Origin: Polyangium mundeleinium | GTDB lineage: Bacteria; Myxococcota_A; Polyangia; Polyangiales; Polyangiaceae | Assembly (NCBI RefSeq): GCF_028369105.1 | Contig: NZ_JAQNDO010000001.1 | Coordinates: 4,432,501-4,496,500, forward strand | DNA length: 64,000 nt | Direction of reading: 5' to 3' | Shown here: piece by piece, positions 9,060 to 17,240 of the stretch | Layout of the letters: every line of letters begins with the position of its first letter | Position numbering within the stretch: position 1 is the stretch's first letter | Translations under genes and position numbers: made by a program | The notes under the pieces: model-generated | What the model was told of the DNA's origin: nothing | Seen by the model: the letters and a program-made list of their open reading frames with translations, nothing else | The model's database searches: none

Positions 9060-9314
9060 CTACTTCTTTTTGCTCCGCTGGGAACGCTTGCAGGCGATCT
9101 TGGCGACCGCTTCGGCGAGAGCGTTGTCAGCCATCGCGAGGAACCTCTTCATCTCACCACGCGAGAGGCGGACACCGACGAACACCCTCCCAACCTCAGG
9201 GACATGCGGCAGTAGCTTCGCCACGTCGATCCCCAGGTGAGTCACGTTCGCGTAGACGCCCCCGTCGGACGTCACGGCGATCGGGTCGTCGGAGAGCTCG
9301 TTCTTCCTGGGCAC
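9060..9314 (-). CDS. small hypothetical protein downstream of element recA
   Basis: 84-aa protein with GTG start, only 3 bp after the recA stop and so probably co-translated. Its core (SDGGVYANVTHLG ... GVRLSRGEMKRFLAMAD ... VAKI) lines up with that of the 112-aa protein encoded at 12970-13308 (SDGHVYIHEDELP ... GVRLTRAETEFFAEEVE ... VALRSAI), so the two are paralogues placed on either side of the comM-recA pair. Basic, Lys-rich C-terminus. No known family. Confidence 0.6.
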   Translation of the reverse strand: MPRKNELSDDPIAVTSDGGVYANVTHLGIDVAKLLPHVPEVGRVFVGVRLSRGEMKRFLAMADNALAEAVAKIACKRSQRSKKK

Positions 9315-9317
9315 CGA

Positions 9318-10313
9318 CTACTGCGCCGCCGTCCGCTGCGCGAGCGCGCTCTCGACCGCGCTCCGAAGCGCCGCGCCCATCGGCCCCTTGATCGCCTCGC
9401 GCGCCTTCTCCCGGCCCTGGCCGAGCGTCTCCCCGCGGAAGGACAAGTACGCCCCGCTCTTCTCGACGATGCCGCACGCCACGGCGAAGTCGAGGAGATC
9501 ACCCGAGATGTCGATGCCCGTCCCCCAGCGGATGTCGAACTCGGCCTCGCGGAACGGCGGCGCGCACTTGTTCTTCACGACCTTCACGCGCGTCTTCGAC
9601 CCGACCACGTCATCGCCGACCTTCAACGCTCCGATGCGACGGACATCGAGGCGCACGCTCGAGTAGAACTTGAGGGCGTTGCCTCCCGTCGTCGTCTCGG
9701 GGTTGCCGAACGTCACCCCGATCTTGTGCCGGAGCTGGTTGATGAAGATGAGCAGGGTCTCCGTGCGGTAGGCGGTGGCCGTGAGCTTGCGCATGGCCTG
9801 GCTCATGAGCCGCGCGTGCAGGCCCATGTGCGTCTCCCCCATGTCGCCCTCGAGCTCAGCCTTGGGCACGAGAGCCGCGACCGAGTCGATGACGACGAGG
9901 TCCACCGCGCCGGAGCGCGTGAGGGTCTCGGCGATCTCGAGGGCCTGCTCCCCGTTGTCCGGCTGGGAGATGAGGAGCCGATCGGTGTCCACGCCGATGT
10001 TGCGGGCGTAGCCCGGATCGAAGGCGTGCTCGGCGTCGATGAAGGCCGCGATGCCGCCCTGCTTCTGGGCCTCGTGGAGGGCATGCAGGGTGAGCGTCGT
10101 CTTGCCCGAGGACTCGGGCCCGAAGATCTCGACGATCCTCCCCCGCGGGTAGCCGCCGACGCCGAGGGCCTGGTCGAGCGCGAGCGAGCCCGTGCGCAGG
10201 ACGCGCACGCTGCGGTCCGAGTCGGCGCCTCCGAGCGTCATGATGGCCCCCTTGCCGTACTGCTTCTCGATGGAGGCGAGCGCCCCCTTGAGCGCGTTGC
10301 TGAGGTGCTGCAT
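9318..10313 (-). CDS. recA: element-borne recombinase RecA (second copy)
   Basis: Complete RecA of 331 aa: Walker [10 protein letters not shown], catalytic Glu region FIDAEHAFD, Walker [13 protein letters not shown]1 loop [30 protein letters not shown], and the L2 region [19 protein letters not shown] with TRVKVVKNK. Start chosen at ATG 10313 (MQHLSNAL); an upstream frame to 10388 runs into the terminator hairpin and has no RecA similarity. It differs clearly from the chromosomal copy at 60476-61504 (for example RTETLLIF versus RTGTTLVF, and a shorter C-terminal tail), so it is not a recent duplicate. Within the element it lies downstream of a comM copy, the same order as on the chromosome. 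Confidence 0.93.
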   Translation of the reverse strand: MQHLSNALKGALASIEKQYGKGAIMTLGGADSDRSVRVLRTGSLALDQALGVGGYPRGRIVEIFGPESSGKTTLTLHALHEAQKQGGIAAFIDAEHAFDPGYARNIGVDTDRLLISQPDNGEQALEIAETLTRSGAVDLVVIDSVAALVPKAELEGDMGETHMGLHARLMSQAMRKLTATAYRTETLLIFINQLRHKIGVTFGNPETTTGGNALKFYSSVRLDVRRIGALKVGDDVVGSKTRVKVVKNKCAPPFREAEFDIRWGTGIDISGDLLDFAVACGIVEKSGAYLSFRGETLGQGREKAREAIKGPMGAALRSAVESALAQRTAAQ

Positions 10314-10327
10314 GGTCTTTGGTCCAC

Positions 10328-10361
10328 AAAAGAAAGCGCGCACCCTCCCGAGCAGGTGCGC
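10328..10361 (-). terminator. hairpin with T run upstream of element recA
   Basis: On the minus strand a 7-bp stem (GGTGCGC 10355-10361 with GCGCACC 10338-10344) is followed by a T-rich run TTTCTTTT. It lies between the Cys-rich gene and recA, so it either ends the upstream transcript or acts as an attenuator in the recA leader. Confidence 0.55.
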
Positions 10362-10448
10362 ACGCTCATGCATCCGGGAGCCGAACAAGCGGCACGACCG
10401 GACTCGGGCTGCCTTGCAGCAGGTGTTGTTATTCGGCCTTGACGTCGC

Positions 10449-11384
10449 TCACGTCGCCCCGCGTAGCCGCTCGACGAGCGCAAGGGCATCGGGGATGCGC
10501 CGATCCCGCTGACGGTCGTCCAGGAGATCGTCCACGAGGTCGAGCAGCTCCGGCGCCGCGGCGACGAGCTCCGCAGCCCCCTCGACGGCTTCCGCGACGA
10601 AGAGCTTGTCCTGGTCGAGGATGACCTGCCTGTCGGCGCAGCGGTAGGCGACGTGCCAGCGGACCTGCGGGCGCTCCGTGGGCCTCACGTCGTTCTGCTT
10701 GCTGGTGGGCGGCGCCAGCGTATCGGCCTCGTCCGAATCGCCCGGACGCACCGTCTTTTTCTTGAGCTCCTCGGCGTACGCGCGGAGAGGACACGACTCG
10801 GTGCAAGGCGTGTTCGGCGGGGCATTACAATCCGGGCACGCCTGGTCCGGCCACACGCCAGTCTCGATGGCCACGAGCCTGTTCTGCCGCGCGCTGCCCT
10901 TGACGTACATGTCCGGGCGGCAGCCTGGGCACTGGCAGGTCCCGGGCTCGTGCGCGGGAGCAGGTGTGCTCTGCACGAGACCGCACCTCACGAGGCGCGC
11001 CCGCGCTTCGCTTCTCGTGAGGTCCAGATCTTCCGCGACCCAGAAAACCAGCGTGTTCTCGTCCCAAGTTGGGTCGAAGAAGACAGGCGCGTCGTCGACA
11101 AGAACGTCACGGCGCTCCTCCTCATCGCCCAAAGTCACGCAGATGGTAGAGGCCAAGTAGACCTCCCGCGTGTCCTCGTGCTCGATGAGGCGGTGCTCGA
11201 TCTCGACGCCGGGCAGACGGCCCAGGAGCTTGAAGCCGTACTTCCCCACGGCGTCGATCTCGAACTCTGCGATGAAGCGCTCGCCGCTGGTGGGTTTCTC
11301 CCGACCGCACAAGACGCAGTTGCCGTGCGCATCCGTGGTGGCGAGATGTCGTCCGCCCCGCAGGCACTCGACGATTGACATCAT
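10449..11384 (-). CDS. hypothetical Cys-rich protein coupled to comM
   Basis: 311 aa, start ATG 11384 overlapping the comM stop as ATGA, so translation is coupled. Three cysteine clusters are visible: CVLCGREK near the N-terminus, CQCPGCRPDM in the middle and CPDCNAPPNTPC/CPL after it. These look like metal knuckles. The central part is acidic and hydrophilic (DVLVDDAPVFFDPTWDENTLVFWVAEDLDL). No family is recognised. Position between comM and recA suggests a role in DNA processing by the element, but this is only context. Confidence 0.6.
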   Translation of the reverse strand: MMSIVECLRGGRHLATTDAHGNCVLCGREKPTSGERFIAEFEIDAVGKYGFKLLGRLPGVEIEHRLIEHEDTREVYLASTICVTLGDEEERRDVLVDDAPVFFDPTWDENTLVFWVAEDLDLTRSEARARLVRCGLVQSTPAPAHEPGTCQCPGCRPDMYVKGSARQNRLVAIETGVWPDQACPDCNAPPNTPCTESCPLRAYAEELKKKTVRPGDSDEADTLAPPTSKQNDVRPTERPQVRWHVAYRCADRQVILDQDKLFVAEAVEGAAELVAAAPELLDLVDDLLDDRQRDRRIPDALALVERLRGAT

Positions 11385-12895
11385 GTGACGAGCGGGGCGG
11401 CGTTGAGGGCCTCGGCGATGTGATGGGCCCGGACGGCGTCACTGCCGTCGAGGTCCGCGATCGTGCGGGAGACGCGCAGCACCTTCGCGTGGAGCTCGGC
11501 CGAGAGCCCGACCCGCTCCACGGCCTGCCCCAGCATGCGCTGCCCCTTGTCGTCCGGCTTCGCGACGCGATCGAGGTCCGCGAGGCTGAGCCGGCCGTTC
11601 ACCGCCTCGGTGACCACGAGCTTCTCGAAGCGGTTCTTCTGCTCCTCCCTCGCCTTGACGACGCGGGCGCGCATGTCCGCGGAGCACTCGCTGCGACTGC
11701 CCTTCAGCTCGTCCCCGGACAAGATTGCCTTCATGTCCATGCGGTCGAGCACGGCACCGCGCAGCCGCTCGCGGTACGCTCGAATGCGTTCTGGAGGGCA
11801 CTTGCACGTCCTGTCCTTCGTGCCGTGGAAGCCGCACGGGCACGGAAGAACCGACGCGACGGTGAGCGGTCGGGCCGGGAAGACCACGCGGGTCTGGCGC
11901 TGGCAGACGACCGATTGCCCGTCCTTGAGCACGCCATCGAGCACTGCGAGCGCCCGCTTCTTGAACTCCAGCAGCTCGTCCAAGAACAAGACGCCGAGGT
12001 GTGCGAGCGACACCTGCCCAGGCCGCACCGGGAGGCCGCCGCCGACGAGGCCCACCTCGCTCACCGTGTAATGCGGCGCCTGCAAGGGCCTCTGCGTGAT
12101 GAGGCCCTGGGAGGTGTGGAGCAGGCCCGCCACCGAATGAATCGACGTCACCTCGAGCGCCTCCTCGCGGGTGAGCGGGGGCATCACCGTGGGCAGGCGC
12201 CGGCAGAGCATCGTCTTCCCTGACCCAGGCGAGCCGATGAAGAGCAGCGGATGGAGGCCGGCGGCCGAGAGCTCCAGTGCACGACGGCCGGCAACGAGAC
12301 CTTGGATATCTGCGAGGTCGACTTCCGCGAGCGGAGGCGCTTTCAGGAAGTCTCGCGCGAACTGGAGCTGCCCGGTGCCCCGCAGCGATTCGGCCACGTC
12401 CTGCAGATGCGCCGCGACCTGAACCTCCATGTGCTGCACGCTCGACGCCTCGGGGCCATTGGACCAGGGCACGATGGCGCGCGACATGTCCTTCACCCCG
12501 AGCAATGCGGGCAGCACGCCACGCACGGGGCGCACGGCGCCGGTCAGCGCGAGCTCGCCAAAGATGATCGTGCGCGGGAGCGGCTTCTGCTCGAGGGCCA
12601 TGAGCAGCGCCGTCGCCACGGCGAGGTCGAGCATTCCGTCGTTGCGGGTGCCGGCCGGGGAGAACTCGACCATGACCTTGTAGCCGTCGAGCCACTTCCC
12701 AAGCCTCGCAAGCGCGGACAGCACGCGGGCCTTGGTATCGCGGACGCTGGCCTCCGCGAGGCCGATCAGCTCGACGGTGCTCGATCCTGCCTCGATCGTG
12801 ACCACGATGCTGACCAGCGTGGCGACGAGACCCGTGAGCGCGATGGACAAAACCTCGCTGCGGAGAGGTTTCTCCGGCAGGGGATCGGTCCCCAT
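11381..12895 (-). CDS. comM: ComM/YifB-type Mg-chelatase-like AAA+ ATPase, element copy
   Basis: 504 aa, complete. Residues ~30-170 form the Lon-like/ChlI N-terminal domain (IEAGSSTVELIGLAEASVRDTKARV, cited in part; FGELALTGAVRPV). The AAA+ core has Walker A GSPGSGKTMLCRRLPT (221-), Walker B GVLFLDELLEF and the ...PCPCGFHG...C zinc-type loop, and ends with the Mg-chelatase C-terminal domain RTIADLDGSDAVRAHHIAEAL. In other bacteria ComM is a hexameric helicase that helps branch migration during natural transformation. The first Walker-A half matches the part missing from the chromosomal copy. ATG 12895 is preceded by AAAAAGGAGACC. Upstream in-frame extension rejected. Confidence 0.9.
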   Translation of the reverse strand: MGTDPLPEKPLRSEVLSIALTGLVATLVSIVVTIEAGSSTVELIGLAEASVRDTKARVLSALARLGKWLDGYKVMVEFSPAGTRNDGMLDLAVATALLMALEQKPLPRTIIFGELALTGAVRPVRGVLPALLGVKDMSRAIVPWSNGPEASSVQHMEVQVAAHLQDVAESLRGTGQLQFARDFLKAPPLAEVDLADIQGLVAGRRALELSAAGLHPLLFIGSPGSGKTMLCRRLPTVMPPLTREEALEVTSIHSVAGLLHTSQGLITQRPLQAPHYTVSEVGLVGGGLPVRPGQVSLAHLGVLFLDELLEFKKRALAVLDGVLKDGQSVVCQRQTRVVFPARPLTVASVLPCPCGFHGTKDRTCKCPPERIRAYRERLRGAVLDRMDMKAILSGDELKGSRSECSADMRARVVKAREEQKNRFEKLVVTEAVNGRLSLADLDRVAKPDDKGQRMLGQAVERVGLSAELHAKVLRVSRTIADLDGSDAVRAHHIAEALNAAPLVT

Positions 12896-12933
12896 AGTGG
12901 TCTCCTTTTTGGGTGATTGAAGCGGAAGGAAGA

Positions 12934-12962
12934 GGGCCCGGAGGCGTGATGCCCCCGGACCC
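12934..12962 (-). terminator. 12-bp stem-loop ahead of element comM
   Basis: On the minus strand GGGTCCGGGGGC pairs with GCCTCCGGGCCC around a 5-nt ATCAC loop (two imperfect pairs). A pyrimidine-rich TCTTCCTTCC follows. It lies between the 112-aa gene and comM. Confidence 0.5.
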
Positions 12963-12969
12963 TTGGTGA

Positions 12970-13308
12970 TCAGAAGTCTCCGGACTCCTGCTTCGACCCG
13001 CCGGTGCTCATCGGCTCGCCCTCGGTCAGCTCCTGCCCGCCGAGCTTGCCCTTCTCGATGGCGCTCCGCAGCGCGACGGCCACGTTCGGCATGATGAGCT
13101 CGACCTCCTCGGCGAAGAACTCCGTCTCGGCCCGCGTGAGGCGCACGCCCCGCCACTCCTTCCGCCCGCGCCGCTTGTCGGCGGGCAACTCGTCCTCGTG
13201 GATGTAGACGTGCCCGTCGCTGGCGAGCGCGAACGAGGCCATGCACTCCTCCACGCGATCCTGCTCCTCGGTCTCCGCATTCTTCGTGGGCGACTGCTTG
13301 GACGACAT
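12970..13308 (-). CDS. small hypothetical protein, paralogue of the 9060-9314 product
   Basis: 112 aa from ATG 13308, which has CAGGGAGAC just upstream. N-terminal polar region (SSKQSPTKNAETEEQDR), then a core SDGHVYIHEDELP, WRGVRLTRAETEFF and a hydrophobic helix ELIMPNVAVALRSAIEKGK. This core aligns with the 84-aa protein downstream of element recA. It is bordered on both sides by terminator-like hairpins, so it may form a single-gene transcript. Function unknown. Confidence 0.6.
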   Translation of the reverse strand: MSSKQSPTKNAETEEQDRVEECMASFALASDGHVYIHEDELPADKRRGRKEWRGVRLTRAETEFFAEEVELIMPNVAVALRSAIEKGKLGGQELTEGEPMSTGGSKQESGDF

Positions 13309-13316
13309 GTGTCTCC

Positions 13317-13360
13317 CTGAAAAAGCGAATGCGGCGCACGGAAGAACCGCACGCCGCATT
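13317..13360 (-). terminator. intrinsic terminator
   Basis: Perfect 9-bp stem (AATGCGGCG 13328-13336 with CGCCGCATT 13352-13360) followed on the minus strand by CGCTTTTTC. It ends the transcript coming from the MoxR/VWA genes. Confidence 0.7.
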
Positions 13361-13377
13361 GTTGTTGCGGTTTTCGC

Positions 13378-13779
13378 TCAATCCTCTTCGGGCAAGAGGA
13401 TCGTGATGACCGCCTCGCCGTCGTCGCCGGGCCCGATGATGGCCTTCAGCTCGACAAGGGACGGTTCGATCGTGTCGGTGACGACATGCAACTCGTACCG
13501 GACTTCGACTTCATCCGGCCGTTGCAGGGCGGCACAGCGGAACATCCAGAGGATGTCCCACGTCCTGCCCGTCGTGTCGTTTCCCGCCTTCTCCGCAGCC
13601 GGGGACAGCTCGACGTACCTCTCCCAGACGGAGCGCGTCAGCGCCACCGGCGCCTTGATTCCAGCCTGCTTCGCGAGCTCGGTGACGTCGACGAGCGTGC
13701 CGTCTTCGAGTGCCTGTGCGCGGCTGTAGGCCGCAATCAAGACAAACTCTCCACCGACATCATCATCTTCGTCGCTCAC
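13378..13779 (-). CDS. hypothetical protein coupled to the VWA gene (DUF6573-like)
   Basis: 133 aa from GTG 13779, which overlaps the VWA stop (GTGA) and has GCGGAGGCAAC in front of it. Central segment: VLIAAYSRAQALEDGTLVDV, then TELAKQAGIKAPVALTRSVWERYVEL, then a W-D-I-L-W core and a C-terminal beta strand pair. The 'Y-x-R-A-x-A-x-E-D-G-x-L-x-D' block is like that of a small family (DUF6573) seen on plasmids and integrative elements; this is from memory. It ends right before an intrinsic terminator, so it is the last gene of the MoxR-VWA transcript. Confidence 0.65.
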   Translation of the reverse strand: MSDEDDDVGGEFVLIAAYSRAQALEDGTLVDVTELAKQAGIKAPVALTRSVWERYVELSPAAEKAGNDTTGRTWDILWMFRCAALQRPDEVEVRYELHVVTDTIEPSLVELKAIIGPGDDGEAVITILLPEED

Positions 13780-14945
13780 GTTGCCTCCGCGAGCAGCGTG
13801 ATGCTCGAGCCCTCGGTCATCGCCTTGTCGTTGAGCTCGGTGTATTGCGCGGACCTCTTCCGGAGCGGCGAGTCCTCCGCGATGGAGCACTCGATCGCCA
13901 CCGTCCAGAGCCGCGCGCCGATGCTCGACGCCGCGTCGACCGACTTCTTCTGCTCCTCCTCGTTCCGGTCGATGCCGTCCGTGACGAGGATGATGTCGGC
14001 GCCGTGCTGGCCCTTCTGCGCGAGCGCCTTCACCTGATCCACCGCAACCCCGAGGGCCAGACCGATCGCCGTTCCACCGCTGAGGAAGTGAAGGATCATC
14101 TTCACGATCCCAGCGCTGTCTCCGGGCTTCACGATCTGCACCACGGTGGACGTCGCGTAATGGACCACCGCCACGGGCCGATTCTCCTCCGAGGCGACGC
14201 GAGCGAGCGCCACCGCAGCGGCCTTCGCCCACTCGTTCCGAATACCGGACATGCTGCCCGATTCGTCGAGCGCGAGCACGAGCGGCCCCTTCGACTTCTT
14301 CGTCGTTCCCCGGACCGCGTACTGCGCGGCCCGGCGAGAGGCGATTCGTTCGAGGGCCACGATCTCGATCTGCGGGTCCGTCAGGAGCACCGTCTCTGCC
14401 GGCAGAAGCCGGGCGACGTCATTGCCCTGCTCGACCGAGTACACCTCGCCCGAGACCCCGTGGACCTTGCTCGCGTGGGCGCCGCGGAGCGAAGCGAACA
14501 TGCGACCTGCCAGCCGAGCGATACGCTCGATCCGATCCATGTCGTCTCCCGTAGCATCCACTTGCCGGACTTGCGCCCAGGCTGCCGAAAGATCCCAGCC
14601 GAAGCCATCGGAGAGGTGCTTGACCTGCTTCGCCTTCTTGTCGAACGTCGCCCACTCTTCGCGCGCGGCGCTCCGCATATCGAAGCCCGAGGCACCCTCA
14701 GGGACATGCTTCCCCGCCTTCCACAAGAGCCCGAACGCGTAGGCCGCGCCGACCTCGTCGAGGGCGAGAAAGGCCATGTACTCCGCGGGAACGGTATCCC
14801 TCACGGCCTCCGCGAATGACCGCGTCGGCGGATCCCGCCCGAGACCCACGATCGCATTCCAGAGGTCACCGGCCTTCTCCGCGTCCTCGAAGGAAGCCTC
14901 CTTGACGCAGAGATGCCGGCGCCTCGCCTGCAAAAACGTGCCCAT
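13776..14945 (-). CDS. VWA-domain protein, partner of MoxR ATPase
   Basis: 389 aa. The C-terminal half is a von Willebrand A domain with the full MIDAS metal site: LALDESGSMSG (Asp227, Ser229, Ser231), a Thr in GGTAIGLAL and IILVTDGIDR. The N-terminal half is helical with no known domain. In the RavA-ViaA type pairs a VWA protein acts as adaptor for a MoxR AAA+ ATPase, which remodels or inserts metal in a target. The ATPase gene ends 3 bp upstream, so the two are co-expressed. A soluble protein, no membrane segment. The pair assignment is solid; the client is unknown. Confidence 0.88.
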   Translation of the reverse strand: MGTFLQARRRHLCVKEASFEDAEKAGDLWNAIVGLGRDPPTRSFAEAVRDTVPAEYMAFLALDEVGAAYAFGLLWKAGKHVPEGASGFDMRSAAREEWATFDKKAKQVKHLSDGFGWDLSAAWAQVRQVDATGDDMDRIERIARLAGRMFASLRGAHASKVHGVSGEVYSVEQGNDVARLLPAETVLLTDPQIEIVALERIASRRAAQYAVRGTTKKSKGPLVLALDESGSMSGIRNEWAKAAAVALARVASEENRPVAVVHYATSTVVQIVKPGDSAGIVKMILHFLSGGTAIGLALGVAVDQVKALAQKGQHGADIILVTDGIDRNEEEQKKSVDAASSIGARLWTVAIECSIAEDSPLRKRSAQYTELNDKAMTEGSSITLLAEAT

Positions 14946-14948
14946 GGC

Positions 14949-16094
14949 TTACGGCAGCGCGTAGCGCTTCGAGAGGTCGGCCGTGAGCGCGTCGTGGGCC
15001 TTCTTGAGCTCGTCGAGCTTCGGCTGAATGCGCGCGTGGGCGCGGCGCGACACGCCGTTCTTCAGCATGTCCTGCACGCGCTTGCCCGCCTCCGTGACCT
15101 TGTCCGCGAGCTGCGGCAATGCGGACTGATACGACGCCGGCTCCGTCGGTCGATTCGCGTATCCCCGGAGTGCTTCGTCCACGATATCGATCGCCTGAGC
15201 GACGACCGAGCGATCCACCGTCTGCAAGACCGCGACGACACGCGCCCGATCCTCCGGCTTGTTCCAGAGCCCGTACTTCAGGACGGAGAGGTGATCGAGC
15301 TCGACCGTGGGCGCATCGTCGAGCCACGCCGCGGCCTTGAGGACACGCGTGAGCGCGATCCAGCGCCGATCCGAAAGGACAAGGCCGTCCGCCTTCAGCG
15401 CCGTACGGAGCCGGAGCAGCTCCTCGACGACGCGCTGGGGCACCTCGAGTCGCTGCACGTCCTTGCACGCTGCATCCCACTCCGCGAGAGCGATCTGCGC
15501 CGCGGGCTTGTACTCGGGCGGCGCAGCCACGAGCTGCATCCACGTCGCGTCCGCCTGCACGTACTCGACAACGTCGCGCAGGAGGAAACGATCGTAGATC
15601 GCCGCGAGAATCTCCTCCTCGGGCAGCTCGTTCGAGGCGCCGACGAGCAGCCGCAGGGGGATCGGCTGTCCCTTGTAGAGCCGCTCGTTCATCGCGCTCA
15701 GGAACGCATTGAGCACGCTGTCCGAGCCCTTGAAGACCTCGTCGAGAAAGGCGCACTCGACGGCCGCGAGACGGCCATCCAGGTTCCTCTCCCAGAGGTC
15801 GTTCTTCAGCGCCGAGAGCTTCACGGGGCCGAAATACTCGTCCTCGGTGCCGAACTTCGTGACGAGCGTCTGGAACTTCCGCGCGTCCGGGAACGACGCG
15901 AGGAACCCGAAGAAGAGCGCGCTCTTCGCCGTGCCCGGAGGCCCGACGAGCAGGGCGTGGCTCTGTGAGAGCGCGGCGAGGATGATGCACTCGATCGCAT
16001 CCTCGCGCTCGCGGAAGGCCGCGTTGAGGCCGTCGCGCACGGCACGGAACCGGGCGCGGACGGAGCCGATATCGATGGATCCGTTTTTCTTCAT
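14949..16094 (-). CDS. MoxR-family AAA+ ATPase (RavA-like)
   Basis: 381 aa. Walker A GPPGTAKSAL at residues 51-60, Walker B CAFLDEVFKG, sensor 1 GASNELPEEE and the arginine region YDRFLLRDVVEY identify the MoxR/RavA group. The C-terminal part is helical (LEVPQRVVEELLRLRTALKA, lid domain) and ends in a Lys-rich coiled stretch. MoxR ATPases act as chaperones with a VWA partner, which is encoded right after it. Start ATG 16094 has no strong ribosome site. Size and motifs are complete. Confidence 0.88.
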   Translation of the reverse strand: MKKNGSIDIGSVRARFRAVRDGLNAAFREREDAIECIILAALSQSHALLVGPPGTAKSALFFGFLASFPDARKFQTLVTKFGTEDEYFGPVKLSALKNDLWERNLDGRLAAVECAFLDEVFKGSDSVLNAFLSAMNERLYKGQPIPLRLLVGASNELPEEEILAAIYDRFLLRDVVEYVQADATWMQLVAAPPEYKPAAQIALAEWDAACKDVQRLEVPQRVVEELLRLRTALKADGLVLSDRRWIALTRVLKAAAWLDDAPTVELDHLSVLKYGLWNKPEDRARVVAVLQTVDRSVVAQAIDIVDEALRGYANRPTEPASYQSALPQLADKVTEAGKRVQDMLKNGVSRRAHARIQPKLDELKKAHDALTADLSKRYALP

Positions 16095-16173
16095 GCTGGT
16101 TATCCGAGATGAAAAGAAGCCGCCACGGCGCCCGCCTCGGCGTCACCCGAAGCGGGGCCGGTTTGTCGAAGAA

Positions 16174-17139
16174 TCAGTCGGTGATGGGCACCGTGAACGA
16201 GGGCTCGCTGGACACGCCGCCACCGCCACCACCGCCCGCGAGCTGGCGCTGGAATCTGTCCTTGAGCTCCTTCACCTTCGCGGTGATCTTGTCGGAGACC
16301 CCCGCGAGCACGCCGCGGTAGAGCTCGGCCTTCGCGACGAGCTCGTTGCAGAACTGGACGCGCCGGGTGAGCGCGTCCTGCCGCATGCCGTCGGTGGTCG
16401 CCTTCTCGAGGTCCTTGAGGAGCTCGCCGATGTCGGCCTCGAGCGCACCCTGCGCCGCGGACTTCGCGGTGGCGAGGTTGTCCGGCGCGTCGTGCATGAC
16501 GATGGTGATCGGCTCGACGCGCAGGTCCTCGAGCGCCGGCTTGAGCCGCTGCCACCGCTCGCACGAGGAGGGCGGGAGCAGGTACATGCCGCCGCGATTG
16601 CGAAGCGGGACGCCCGAGAGGGCCTTCACCATCGCGACGAGAGCCCCCGAGATGTCCTTCGTCTCGCAGTGCGCGATGAGGTGGTTGGCGTGCGCGGCGA
16701 TGTTCTCCGCGTGCGCCATGGCCTCCTCGAGCCCGGGGGCGCCATCGGGGGGCAAGGAGACGACCCTGCTCGAGGCGAGGTCGACCCGGCACCGCGCACC
16801 GCACGGGTACTGGTCGCCCGCCTCGCCCCCGCCGCTCCTCCGCACGTAGATGCCGAAGGACGCGGGGGTGTCGCCATTGGGGTTGGCGAAGGGCTGGACG
16901 AGGATGCCCGAGGGGCGCTTCACCTCGCCAGCGGCGCGGGAAAGGGCCGTGGCGGGGTCGACGTCCAGGATGAGGTGGTCGAAGCCCTCGGGCTGGAGGA
17001 GCACGCGGGCGCGCTCGCGGGAGACATTGATACGCTCGGTATTCCACCCGACGATGTCGCCGATATGGCGTCCACCGGCGGCGGCCATCTTGCGCTGCGC
17101 TTGACGGATGTCGGCGACAGCGCCGTTCTTACCTGCCAT
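16174..17139 (-). CDS. hypothetical protein (DUF6744-like)
   Basis: 321 aa from ATG 17139. Visible parts: N-terminal MAAAGGRHIGDIVGWN, a central region with GDQYPCGARCRV and the run KRPSGILVQPFANPNGDTPA (20 residues), then a long helical C-terminal region (ALEADIGELLKDLEKATTDG, AKVKELKDRFQRQLAG) and a poly-Gly tail. The pattern (early beta-rich part, late coiled coil) resembles DUF6744 proteins of plasmids and phages, but I cannot be certain. It belongs to the minus-strand backbone block. No enzymatic motif. Confidence 0.55.
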   Translation of the reverse strand: MAGKNGAVADIRQAQRKMAAAGGRHIGDIVGWNTERINVSRERARVLLQPEGFDHLILDVDPATALSRAAGEVKRPSGILVQPFANPNGDTPASFGIYVRRSGGGEAGDQYPCGARCRVDLASSRVVSLPPDGAPGLEEAMAHAENIAAHANHLIAHCETKDISGALVAMVKALSGVPLRNRGGMYLLPPSSCERWQRLKPALEDLRVEPITIVMHDAPDNLATAKSAAQGALEADIGELLKDLEKATTDGMRQDALTRRVQFCNELVAKAELYRGVLAGVSDKITAKVKELKDRFQRQLAGGGGGGGVSSEPSFTVPITD

Positions 17140-17240
17140 GGAATTGGTCCGAAGATAGGACGCAATGCTGTGCGCACGCGGTCCGGAGACGGGAGGCGCC
17201 GAAGACGGTGCTCGTCGCGGCGCCGTGTCGAGGACGCGCT

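Noticed and set aside
9318..10388. Longer start for element recA (to 10388)
   Set aside because: The extension lies in the hairpin region and does not resemble RecA N-termini.
11381..13381. Longer start for the element comM (to 13381)
   Set aside because: The extra part runs antisense-like through another gene and two hairpins and has no ComM similarity; ATG 12895 has a good ribosome site.
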